Shown here piece after piece: positions 10,714 through 20,054 of a DNA stretch of 51,935 nucleotides (positions are counted from its first letter, which is position 1; every line of letters starts with the position of its first letter). The DNA lies in contig JAFISE010000198.1 of the NCBI GenBank assembly GCA_022560025.1, positions 1-51,935 on the forward strand. Direction: 5' to 3'. Below the pieces are notes generated by a model that did not search any database, was not told where the DNA came from, and worked only from the letters and a program-made list of their open reading frames with translations. Origin of the DNA: Stagonosporopsis chrysanthemi (lineage: Eukaryota; Ascomycota; Dothideomycetes; Pleosporales; Didymellaceae). A program made the translations under genes and the position numbers.

Positions 10714-11387
10714 CTAGGGCCTTCGAAAACGACTCGAAGCGAGTAGATTTCAGCCTGACCCTGGGAGGTGGCAACCGAGGAGCAGAAAGAGGACGGGGGA
10801 AAAGCCGGAACTATCTAGATTGGATGGAACTAACAATGTTGCACACAATGTACGAAGATACAGTCGAATCGACGCAGTATTTTAACACCAAAGAATAAAG
10901 GGCTCAATGATCATGAGCGCTGCCTTTCTACTTTCTCTATCCGTTTGGCCCTTCGAGATCCACCTTGACACGTGTCGACCCACCACCGTGCATATACACC
11001 GCCATGCACCGCACGTTCGCCTTGTTTAGACAACAGGAAATTTCCAAACTAGCGCCGGTCGGCCACCACCTGCAGAAGTCCTTCAACCTAATGCCCGGCC
11101 CTTGCCTATATCTCAAACCCGATCTCACAATCCAACAGCTCGACAACACACGAGCACCTACCGATTTGTGCAACTTGGGTCTGACCACTATTTCTAAACC
11201 CTAAAACCCTAAGTCACAACGCAAGACCCCACTAGTTCCCGCGCTCGCACGGTACTCCTGCTCCATCTCCAGGTACCACCGCTCAACCTTCACCCTTGAA
11301 CCCGGTTCGAACCACTTCCCAGCCGCGAACCACGAACCACAATACCCCTCAGAAACCACTCCCAATCAAACCAACACTCACCCCAAA
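10714..11387. other. Intergenic region with telobox-like motif
   Basis: No gene is recognised. It is the upstream region of the small protein at 11388 and contains two CCCTAA units at 11196-11213. Confidence 0.45.
11196..11213. promoter_or_regulatory. Telobox-like AAACCCTAA motif
   Basis: The sequence AAACCCTAAAACCCTAAG holds two telomere-type CCCTAA units about 175 bp upstream of the start codon at 11388. Teloboxes of this form bind telomere-repeat Myb factors in promoters of other eukaryotes. A role here is inference; it could also be a short interstitial telomeric relic. Confidence 0.4.
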
Positions 11388-11825
11388 ATGTCTCACTCAA
11401 CCCGCCAGCCCACCCTGCTGAGCATGCTCACCCAACCCTCCACTCCCCCCACCACCCCCGCCAATCCCACAACCCCGGCCGCAAACGACACCAGCCCCAA
11501 CAGAACAGAGCTCGAACCCACTCCCCTGCTGCTGGCGCTCGATATGCAAGCCGAGCGGAAGAGGTTGCGCAGGCGGGTGGACAGCGTTGTGACTGGAGCT
11601 GAGGCGTACGGTGCGGCCGAGGAAGCGGAGGCGGATGTGAAGGCGGAAAAACAGAAGGAGCAAGGCGAAGAGGAGAGGGAGGAGGGAGATGGGAAAGAGG
11701 TTATCATTCCGATTAAGGAGGATTTGAGTCAGCTTGCGTTGTTGGGGCGGAGTGTGAGTGAGGGGTTTTGGAGTGGGGTTGAGGGGGTGAGGAAGAGTGT
11801 TTGGGGGATTGCGGGGTGGAGTTGA
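11388..11825 (+). CDS. Small unknown protein, acidic centre
   Basis: This is a 145-aa open frame with no intron. It starts MSHSTRQPTLLSMLTQP, has a Pro/Thr-rich first third, a basic patch (ERKRLRRRVDS), a Glu/Lys-rich acidic helix at about residues 75-105, and a conserved-looking end with SQLALLGRSVSEGFWSGVEGV. The Trp/Gly-rich C-terminus suggests a short amphipathic or partner-binding segment. I do not recognise a family. An antisense frame overlaps, but the start context and C-terminal composition favour the plus strand. Confidence 0.55.
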   Translation: MSHSTRQPTLLSMLTQPSTPPTTPANPTTPAANDTSPNRTELEPTPLLLALDMQAERKRLRRRVDSVVTGAEAYGAAEEAEADVKAEKQKEQGEEEREEGDGKEVIIPIKEDLSQLALLGRSVSEGFWSGVEGVRKSVWGIAGWS

Positions 11826-12179
11826 GTGGTTGCCATGTTTCTTGGTGGAATGGTAGGAGAGGGAGATGGCGGAGGGGTATATGGTGCTGTGATGACAGAC
11901 TGTGTACTGATGGTCGCAATGAGGAGACAAACGCTTCAGGTGCGTAAAACGTGTATGGGTCACGTGTCTGCAGAACGGATTGAATGTCCTTGCATCCAAT
12001 AACATTTATGAGAGGTATAAGAAACTGTGCACGACAGGAGAATGGGATGAGTGTGTGAGAAATGTGAACATTTTATGCGCTGGGCACTACTATACTACAA
12101 ATGCTATCGTATGGTCATTACTTCTTGCATGCAAGAATCCGAAATCAAGGATGATAGTGAAACATTGAAGACGAGAAGC
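11826..12179. other. Convergent intergenic gap
   Basis: This 354-bp region between the convergent genes at 11388 (plus) and 13439 (minus) presumably holds both 3' untranslated regions. Nothing else is seen. Confidence 0.5.
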
Positions 12180-13439
12180 TTATTTCTTCGTGTCCTCCTT
12201 CGCCTCCTTTGCTAGGCTCTGCGCCTTGTCACCATGCTTCTTCAGTACCTCAGTGACCTCGTTTACAGCATCCTTAAAGATCTTCTGTGCCTCATCGCCG
12301 TGCTTGGACGCTGCGTCCTGCAGCTGCTGCAGCTTAGGCATGATCTGGTCGCCGCCGGGGATCTTACTCATGTACTGCTCAGCGTACTTCTGCATGCTGT
12401 CGATGTCGAAACCGGACTGCTGCGCCTTGTCCTTTGCCTGGCTGGCGGCGCTCTTGACGTACTTCTCGAGGTCGCCAGTGTCGCCCTTCTCAACTGCGGT
12501 CTTGACCTTCTCATACAACTCCTGCACGTTGCCGGACTTGAGGGCGTCCTTGTTCTCGTCGACCAGCTTCTTGATCTGAGGGTTCTTGTCCAGGTAGGGC
12601 TTGGCCTGCTCGATGCCCTTCTCCCATGCCTTGTCGCCAAGCTCCTTAATCTTCTCGACCTTCTCCTGCACGACGCTCTTGATCTTCTCGATATTGGCGG
12701 GGCTGACACCAGTCTTGACGATGTCGCTGATCTGCTGCCATGTCCTGTCGACCTCCTTCTTGGCCTCGGGACCATATTGGTCGCCCAGCTGCTTGAGGGT
12801 GTCCAAGTTGCCGCCGACCTTCTCCTTCAGCTTAGGGTGGTTGTCCATGATCTGCTCGGCGACGTCGCCAGAGAGATCGGCGATGCGGCCAAGGTGCTTG
12901 ACTAGTACCTGCCATGCCTGTTGTGCGGTGAAGACGCTGATGTCACCCCCCTTGAGGACATCACGCAACTCGCCATAGGCCTCCTTGACGATTGTGTCTA
13001 CCTCGTCGCCGTGCTTGGCGCGAACGGCATCGAGGTCGTTGAAAGCGGAATCGACGTATCCCTTGGCGCCAGGAATGAAAGCGGCGTAGCTCTGTGCGGC
13101 GTTGCGGAGCCACTCAAGGGCCTCATTAGGCTCGGGTGTGTTCTCCTTGATCTTCTGTGTGGTCGAGTTGATGTAGCTCTTGGTCTGCTTGGATGCTTGT
13201 ACGAGGTCGCGGGCACCGGATTGTCTGTAGAAGATGTAGCCAACGGTGACGGCAGCAGCGGCACCACTGACAGCGCCAATGGCAGCATGTGACCCAGCGC
13301 CAGAGTTTCCAGACGTTGCTGATTCTGTTGACTGGAATCGAGGCTTCTGTGCGCGGAATTGGGGCTTGACGTGGGCAGCAGGGCGGCTGGCGCAGCGAGC
13401 TGCGAAGCGCGCGTTCTGCATGGCTTGTCTTGAGTACAT
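12180..13439 (-). CDS. Mitochondrial LEA/apolipoprotein-like helical protein
   Basis: This is a 419-aa intronless frame. I start at ATG 13439 because the protein then opens with a classic mitochondrial presequence (MYSRQAMQNARFAARCASR); a longer frame upstream adds an unlikely Ser-rich leader. A Gly/Ala-rich membrane segment follows at about residues 50-70 (AAIGAVSGAAAAVTVGYIFY). The remaining 340 residues are highly charged Lys/Glu/Asp/Ala amphipathic helices with recurring units such as KHGDEA and KLKEKVGGNL. This composition resembles LEA or apolipoprotein-like proteins and fits a single-pass mitochondrial membrane protein with a long helical tail. No enzymatic motif is visible. It may protect or scaffold membranes, but the function is unknown. 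Confidence 0.8.
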   Translation of the reverse strand: MYSRQAMQNARFAARCASRPAAHVKPQFRAQKPRFQSTESATSGNSGAGSHAAIGAVSGAAAAVTVGYIFYRQSGARDLVQASKQTKSYINSTTQKIKENTPEPNEALEWLRNAAQSYAAFIPGAKGYVDSAFNDLDAVRAKHGDEVDTIVKEAYGELRDVLKGGDISVFTAQQAWQVLVKHLGRIADLSGDVAEQIMDNHPKLKEKVGGNLDTLKQLGDQYGPEAKKEVDRTWQQISDIVKTGVSPANIEKIKSVVQEKVEKIKELGDKAWEKGIEQAKPYLDKNPQIKKLVDENKDALKSGNVQELYEKVKTAVEKGDTGDLEKYVKSAASQAKDKAQQSGFDIDSMQKYAEQYMSKIPGGDQIMPKLQQLQDAASKHGDEAQKIFKDAVNEVTEVLKKHGDKAQSLAKEAKEDTKK

Positions 13440-14450
13440 GATGGAGTTTATGTGTGTGGAGGGGTTCAATTGATGAGATAGATGAGGAACTGAAAAGGGT
13501 ATCTTGGAGTGAAGTATACTGAAGCAGTATGATGAGCCTGAAGCTTTAAGAGACAGCAAACGTCGCTTGCTCCATGTGAAGGTGGCCATAGCTCGAATGA
13601 CGTCGTGGTGACGGATCTACGTTTAGCGCCTTTTCCCAGGAACGCAGCCGCGCCTGGACCAGCACACGTCAGGAGAGCCGCATTTGTCTCCGCATTTCTT
13701 GTGAATCCGGTTTGGATACGACTTTGCTACGGAAGGATTACGGTGGCCGCTAATACCGAGGTCGATCATCACAGCGGTACCGGTAGCTTCATTGCATCAC
13801 GTGCAATTTGTATTCTTACACACTGAAAACATCTATTTGTGTGCACTTTGCGACGCGAAGTTCTTAATTTTCAATCGTCGAGTCTCCTGACAGTCGTTCC
13901 TTGCACCCTGGTTAGGACAAGCGTTGCTTAGTCATACGCTCCAAGCATCACCATGGTATCACTTTAGCCTGATGGCTCCAAGATGTCGACATCGCGCACC
14001 CATTGCCCAGGACTTCTCCGCCTACTACCAGTCTCTCCTGGGGAGTGCAGAACTACCAACTACTCATTGAGTTGCTCCAGCCAGACAGTGCTCAGGCCGC
14101 AAGATGTTGAAAATAGCAACCCTGCAAGCCGCCACTAGTGCTATTGACTGGGCCCTGCGGTTCCGACCTTCTATCAAGAGGTAGCCATATGAAGACGTGG
14201 TTCCCATATCATCGTGAGTCTTAGGATTCTCACCGGCAATGTTGTGAGGCATCCGCTGAGTTAAGTAGCCATGCAAACATCAGCCCTTAAAGAGGCGAGC
14301 TGTTGCATCGCATTAAACTCAAAATCCGCGTTTCAGCGCAAACACCTCGCCATGTAAGTTAGGGAGAGTCCAAGCTAAGGTCGAATCTCCAAGTCACATC
14401 TACTCCAGGAGTATGATTTGCAAAGAGACCTACCCTACTGGCCGAGTGCT
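13440..14450. other. Intergenic, 1 kb, no gene seen
   Basis: This stretch follows the mitochondrial protein promoter and precedes the ankyrin relic. The short frames (13605-13826 plus, 14064-14276 minus) carry no recognisable motif. Confidence 0.4.
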
Positions 14451-15694
14451 TCCTTCGAGCTCAGTACGACATCAAAGCTCCTGATTCCTTACCAGCTGAC
14501 GATCGTAAAGGCTTCTTGAATTACTTAGAGACATTGCTCAAAACTGGAGCCGACGCTAATCTTACGATATGTGCCTACAAGCTATGCAAGGAAATCATCT
14601 TCCGAATTCTCAGGGAACAAGACATGAGTCGCTTCATCGACGATGGAGGAGGCACAAGCGCACAAGCCCGCATATACAGGTGGACTTGTCAATACCGCAA
14701 GATCTGCATGCTGTCCCAAGATTCAAGTCTTTGTTCACCCCATTGATGAGAAGCGTCGCCCGTCCGATGTCGAAGCGATATCACTATTTTCGAAGTACGG
14801 AGCGAGTACTCATGACCTTCAGAAACCCTTGCGTGGAGAGTTGCAGTTAGACCATCCACCCCAAGGAATTTCTTGACCGACACAAAGATCTCGGCTAATG
14901 CAAGATGCTTTTTCGAACTTTGACGTAATGAGCGACAACACAGTCCAGCAGTAGGCCGTTAGTCTTCTGAAAGAGACTCTCAACATATTGGATCGCAGTC
15001 TCAACCCATCCTACCAAGACTTGCGCTTTGCTAAACAACTGCAATATATGCACATAAGAAAGAGAATCAGACAGTTCTTTACGGTACCTCGACAGGCAAC
15101 ATATATGGTCAAAATGAAGCCCCATCTCCTTCCGGCACTTCTGCACGACATGCTCCTAATTCACGTTGCTGCAGTTCTCGATGGTATCGAGCTGCTCAAA
15201 GGAACGGATGCTGGTTTCAACATCCATGGCAAGGACTTTCAGGGGCTCACAGCGCTCCATGTCATAGTTGGCCAAATCACATCAAAGTTGTGTGCTTAGC
15301 TTGATGTCAATTCTGGAGATGAGATGGAGATTACACCGCTTGAAGATAGTGTCTTTTGGGGACACTCAGCAGCTGTCAAAATACTGCTTGGTGAAGGAGC
15401 GAGCGTTCACCCCAAGCGTGAGGTCCGACGGAACATAGTCTACACTGATGTCCTCCTAGGGGTAAGGTGGCGGAAATTCCGAAGAACGTATTTCGCGTCG
15501 TTCCACAAATTGGGATAGTCAACACTACATGTCGCCGTATGGCAAGGTTCCTCTGCTGTGTTCCAGCTGCGGCCACGTTGACATCTGAAAAGTCCTCAGG
15601 TATGACTACACTCGATCTGGCGATCGAAATAGAAATATGGGAGTTAGCAGCAAAACTTCTCGAGATGAAGCTCCGTTCGATTGTGGGGACGTGA
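14451..15694 (+). pseudogene. Ankyrin-repeat gene relic
   Basis: Scattered ankyrin units lie on the plus strand in two frames. They are LLKTGADANL near 14530, HVAAVLDGIELLKGTDAGFNIHGKD and GLTALHVIV near 15160-15280, ITPLEDSVFWGHSAAVKILL near 15330, STLHVAVWQGSSAVFQL near 15520, and MTTLDLAIEIEIWELAAKLL near 15605. The main frame is closed by TAG at 15298 and 15516 and by TGA near 15585; the last unit is in another frame. No start codon with a long frame exists. The limits are approximate. It may have been one gene with the HET relic that follows, since HET and ankyrin genes share immunity-type roles, but that link is inference. Confidence 0.65.
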
Positions 15695-15744
15695 CAACAT
15701 CATTGTTTCTCGAACATGCAATTCCGACGCAAGAACAAGATGTT

Positions 15745-16668
15745 TCTAACTAGCCTGGATCCTCCAGGAGCAGCTACTGTTACCGTGGATCTTGTACTAC
15801 GGTCACCGGTAGCTCTATTGGGACTGTATCAGTCAATCTGCATCAGAAACGGTCCCAGTGACGACTTCGCTATTGATTGACCCTCGATCCAGCGAGACAT
15901 GGGCGTTTAGACTTTTACGACGAACGATTGCGGGCACAGGTGATACCAACATACTTGCTAGGATGTTAGCAGACGCGTGGATGCACGTCGTTCAGAATTA
16001 CTCAGCACGCTACGTGACCCATTCTAGCGACAAACTGATTGCCTTGCAAAGCGTCATCAGCGCTGTCGAGGATGTGCTGGGAGTTTCATCAGTAGCTGTA
16101 ATGTGGCAATGGGACCTATGGAAACAACTCATATGGCGGTCTCCTAAATCCTCCACCTCCGACACCTTGCCTGATATCGCGTTCTGCGCCCCAACATGGT
16201 CCTGGCTAAGCGCTGAAGGAGCAGTGCCCCTTCACGATGCAAATCAATTCCAGCACCGGCCCGCGGTGCCTCAACAATCCCAGGCCAGTCTCGACGTTGA
16301 AATACGACATGATAGAGGTGAGTTCTAGCGCGACCAACGTTTCGGGCGAACTTACCCTCTCGGCACCAACTTTCGAAGATCTTCTCACATCCAACGACCT
16401 CCGCGAGGCTAATTGGAAGCAGGGGTACCCGACGGAGTTGAATCTGGCGCCCACTCGCTGGTTTCTAGATCACGAAATCGAGTTGCTGCAATGTGTTGAG
16501 TGTGTTGTCATCGCGGAAGACGAGGAGGCCAAGATGACTATCGGGATGTGTCTTGTGCTGGATGAGATACGGATTCAACGATGGAAACGCGTCGGCGTGT
16601 GGCTTTGGAACGGGCTTAGTTGGCAGATTGCTCAACATGTTGGGACAGAACTGTGTTGTCTCATTTGA
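15745..16668 (+). pseudogene. HET-family gene relic (C-terminal part)
   Basis: From 15753 the frame reads AWILQEQLLLPWILYYGHR, then TAG at 15810-15812, then LYWDCISQSASET and on to QNYSARYVTHSSDKLIALQSV and APTWSWLSAEG. This is the order of blocks in the C-terminal half of HET-domain proteins. The stop replaces a residue that is usually Gln (CAG to TAG). Near 16310 the similarity moves to another frame (KYDMIEVSSSATNV) and ends at 16668 with IQRWKRVGVWLW. The N-terminal HET core is missing. At least one stop, one frameshift and the missing N-terminus make this a pseudogene. Confidence 0.75.
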
Positions 16669-17005
16669 TGCGGCGATGTAAGAGGTGATGGGGAATTCGA
16701 TGATGAAGTGTCTTGCGGCGGTTCCCTGCTGTACGGTTCACATTCTAGTTTGTCTTGGTGTTGGAGGTCATACCGACAGCCTTGACTCATTTTGAGTCTT
16801 CTTGCCCACACAGTCTCTTCCTGAGGTGTTCGTGATGGAGATGCTAATGAACCTTCTTCTTCCGTCATCGGGGCAGTCTTAACCGAGGCGCTAGCTTATC
16901 GTGGGGTCTCCACCAATTGTCGGCCACCTCCGCTATAACTTACTTCATCCCGAAGTTTCCTCACAATTTCATATTGTCAGAGCCATCATCCAGTCTGTCT
17001 TCATC
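16669..17005. other. Intergenic, promoter of aldehyde dehydrogenase
   Basis: This 337-bp stretch holds no gene and presumably contains the promoter for the gene at 17006. Confidence 0.45.
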
Positions 17006-18621
17006 ATGAGCCACCAGTCGAGCGAAGTCTACAGCATGTGGGTGGAGGGGAAGGAACTTGCGGGTAATGCGGAGCAGTCAGTCAGCTTGACCCCTCATCA
17101 CGTTTGTACATCACATCCTGACTCTACGGCAGGCTTGCGATTGAGGACCCAGCTACCGGTGAAATTTTCGCTCATTGTCACGCCGCGTCCGTTGAGGATG
17201 TCGAAAATGCTGTGCAAATCGCACAAAAGGCCTTCAAATCCGGTGTCTGGTCAAAAGCTCCACGTCATGTTCGCGCAGACACCCTTGACAGGATTGCAGA
17301 CCTCCTCACGAAGAAAATGGCCTTTCTGATCGAACTAGAAGTATGGCAGACCGGAAGAGCTATCCGAGAGATGAACGCGCAAGTCCCGACTCTTGTAAAG
17401 TGGTTCAAGTACTATGCATCGCTTATCAGGACCGAAGAGCGTTCTGTCCTGCCAACAATGGGCAAGTTGCACAACTGGATTGACCGAAAGCCTCTTGGTG
17501 TGGTTGCGCAGATCACGCCGTTTAATCACCCTATGCTCATCGCTGTCAAGAAGATTGCACCTGCGCTAGCCGCCGGAAACTCGATCGTTTTGAAGCCCAG
17601 TGAATTGACGCCACTCACCAGCATAGAGCTCGGCAAGCTGTTCAAGGAGGCGGGCTTACCGGATGGTGTTTTCAACGTGCTACCTGGCGACGGTATTACT
17701 ACCGGTAAAGCACTGGTCGAACACCCACTCATAAAGAAGGTCGATGTAACCGGCGGAACTCCTGCTGGCCGAGCAATCGGTGCTATCGCAGGGCGCAACC
17801 TTGCGGCCTACACCGCCGAACTAGGTGGCAAGGCACCCCTTCTTATATTTGAACAGGCACATCTTGATCTTGCTATCAACGGTGTCGTGTTCGCTAGCTT
17901 TATCGCAAGTGGCCAGACCTGTGTTGCAGCGACTCGAATCATTGTGCAAAACAGCATTCTTGACCAGGTCGTTGAGAAGCTGAAGATTAAGGTCCAGAGC
18001 ATTGAGGCGAGGATGGGGTCGCCGAAAAATGTTGAATCCATGATGGGACCCCTCATCTCGGCAAAGCAGCTCGCCAATGTACGCACCCTAGTCGACGACG
18101 CAGTCGAAGGCGGCGTGAAGGTCATCACAGGCGGCCGACAATTGACAAACACCTCTTCCCTCGACGGAACCGACTTCTCCAAAGGCTACTTCTTCCCGCC
18201 TACCATTCTAACTGATAGTGCAACAAGGAAAATTGTCGACACCCGCATCTGGAGGGAAGAAGCCTTCGGTCCTGTAATCGTCATCGTCGGTTTCGACACT
18301 GAAGAGGAGGCACTGGAGCTCGCAAATGACAGCGAGTTCGGGCTGGGCGCCGCGATATGGACACAGGATCTATCGCAGGCTTTCAGGGTGTCAGAGAGCA
18401 TCGAGAGTGGTATCTGCTGGGTCAACACGCATCACCGCAATGATCCTAGCAGTCCGTGGGGAGGCATCAAGAGCTCGGGTGTTGGAAGCGAGAATGGCGT
18501 TGATGCGTATCATGCTTACACGTCCGCGAAATCGACAATTATCAACTATGCTACTGCGGAAGAAGGGTTGGCAAGCGATGATTGGTTCAGAGAGGGTGCA
18601 GGTGAGGTTAGGTACGGTTAG
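17006..18621 (+). CDS. NAD(P)-dependent aldehyde dehydrogenase
   Basis: Exons 17006-17076 and 17133-18621 join to 519 aa. The 56-nt intron uses an unusual GTCAGT donor, chosen because it alone gives the in-phase family sequence WVEGKELAGNAEQ-LAIEDPATGEI; a nearer GTAATG donor breaks the frame. The ALDH fold is complete: the oxyanion residue N155 in TPFNHPM, the NAD-binding KPSELTP, the general base E253 in ELGGK, and the nucleophile C287 in SGQTCVAATR. The C-terminal EEAFGPV, WVNTHH and SPWGGIKSSG blocks are also present. The substrate aldehyde cannot be assigned from sequence. It has no targeting signal and is likely cytosolic. Confidence 0.92.
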
Positions 18622-19217
18622 ACAGACTTATCGAACTAGCAAATACTCTGCAAACTACACTGTTCACACAATTACATCTTGGACGGACTGAATTCCTCTA
18701 TTGGAACTCGACTCAAGTCTGGCGTCTGACCGTTGCATTCCAGCTACTGTGAGCTATTGCTGTGGTCTGTGTGCGCTGTGACGGTTCATGCAAGAAAGAC
18801 TGTGCAACCAAATCTGAAGGCATTACCGCGCCCCACATGACATAGTAGACACGCTTGTCCAATTTGGTAGACTTCGGCAGTGAAATTTTTGCTGCTGGAT
18901 CAAGCACGAAAGTAAGACAGGCAAGGAAGAAGGTAGTCGCGAGTCGAAGATGTGGCAGGAAGCTATGCTTGCATCGAAAGACAACAGGTACGAAACAAGC
19001 CATGTAAGTGAATGCGCACACCAGCGGCTGCGTACACGAAGCATCATCTATATCATTCGAGAGGTGAGACAAAAGGTCGCAAACAAGTGAAAGTGAGTTG
19101 GTGGAAGAGTGCATGTTTGTTGTCACCTCGTCCTTCACCTATTAGAAGCTTCATCAAGCCTTCCAACTAATCTCATTTACAAACATCAAAGCCTAATCGT
19201 CATTATTCAACTTCAAT
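18622..19217. other. Intergenic, 0.6 kb
   Basis: It contains only a minus-strand open frame (18713-19138) of unknown character, which I do not accept as a gene. It probably holds the 3' end of the dehydrogenase and the promoter of the SAP protein. Confidence 0.4.
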
Positions 19218-20054
19218 ATGGCTCCTCTACGGTCATCCAAGTCTATGCACGCCGATATAAACAACGTGCACCTCTCTAATCCACACTTCACCGACACAGC
19301 ACGCGCCTGCGCCTGCGACCACTGCACCTACTTCAAGGGCATCATCTATCGCATTGCAGTTCGCCAACAGCTCACCGGCAATGAAGAAATCGCCGTGCGC
19401 TCTTACAATATGGCAGCCGGTCCGCGTTCCCTAGAGTCCATTGCGTTGGCAGAAGAGGTGGTTGAGCAGCGCGAGCACACAAGATACATGGCCTATTGCC
19501 AGTCGCGGGCGTTCATCAGCAATGCACTGTCAGAGAAGACATCAAAAAATATTGTGAAGGACGCGGACTCGTACTCCGAGTCGAGCAATACGCTGGCGCA
19601 GTGGCTCAATACCGCCACGAAAGAAGAGCTCCTCTCTTGGCTCGAGAAACGCAACAACCAACGAGACGACATGAACGAACTGCGACAAGCGGGCATCTTC
19701 GATCTCCGCGACTACATCCTGCACAACCGCAGCAGCAATTCAGCACCCAAGAAGCCCGCAGCCCCCCCGGGAAAAATGCTTGTCGATGCCGAGCCCTCGA
19801 AGCATTCACCATCTGCCAAGCCAAAGAAGCAAAACCCACAGACCATTGCTTGCGAGCTCCGTCTCCAGGCCCATAAGAGTCTCAAGCCTCCCCAGGCGGC
19901 GGTGCGCCAGCGTGAGGAGTTGAGGAGGTGGTATGATTACCGCAAAGCGCCGGAGCTGAAGGATGAGTGCAGGCAGAGGGGGATTCGGCCTCTGCCGTCA
20001 AAGAAGGTGGATCTGGTTGCCGCACTAGTTGAGGATGACAAGAAGGGCGTGTAG
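19218..20054 (+). CDS. SAP-domain protein of unknown role
   Basis: This is a 278-aa intronless frame. The N-terminal third has a Cys-rich patch (ACACDHCTYFKG) and helices. A second region (about residues 125-165) reads NTLAQWLNTATKEELLSWLEKR and DLRDYILHN. A Lys/Pro-rich linker follows. The C-terminus (about 240-275), APELKDECRQRGIRPLPSKKVDLVAALVEDD, matches the two-helix SAP fold that binds DNA in chromatin and RNA-processing proteins. The basic linker fits a nuclear protein. No catalytic domain is visible, so its role beyond nucleic-acid binding is unknown. Confidence 0.72.
   Translation: MAPLRSSKSMHADINNVHLSNPHFTDTARACACDHCTYFKGIIYRIAVRQQLTGNEEIAVRSYNMAAGPRSLESIALAEEVVEQREHTRYMAYCQSRAFISNALSEKTSKNIVKDADSYSESSNTLAQWLNTATKEELLSWLEKRNNQRDDMNELRQAGIFDLRDYILHNRSSNSAPKKPAAPPGKMLVDAEPSKHSPSAKPKKQNPQTIACELRLQAHKSLKPPQAAVRQREELRRWYDYRKAPELKDECRQRGIRPLPSKKVDLVAALVEDDKKGV

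Noticed and set aside
12234..12905. 223-aa Leu/Val/Asp-rich plus-strand frame
   Set aside because: It is the antisense of the Lys/Glu/Asp-rich mitochondrial protein and reflects its codon bias.
18713..19138. 141-aa minus-strand frame between dehydrogenase and SAP genes
   Set aside because: No recognised domain and no splice or start support; kept as unproven.
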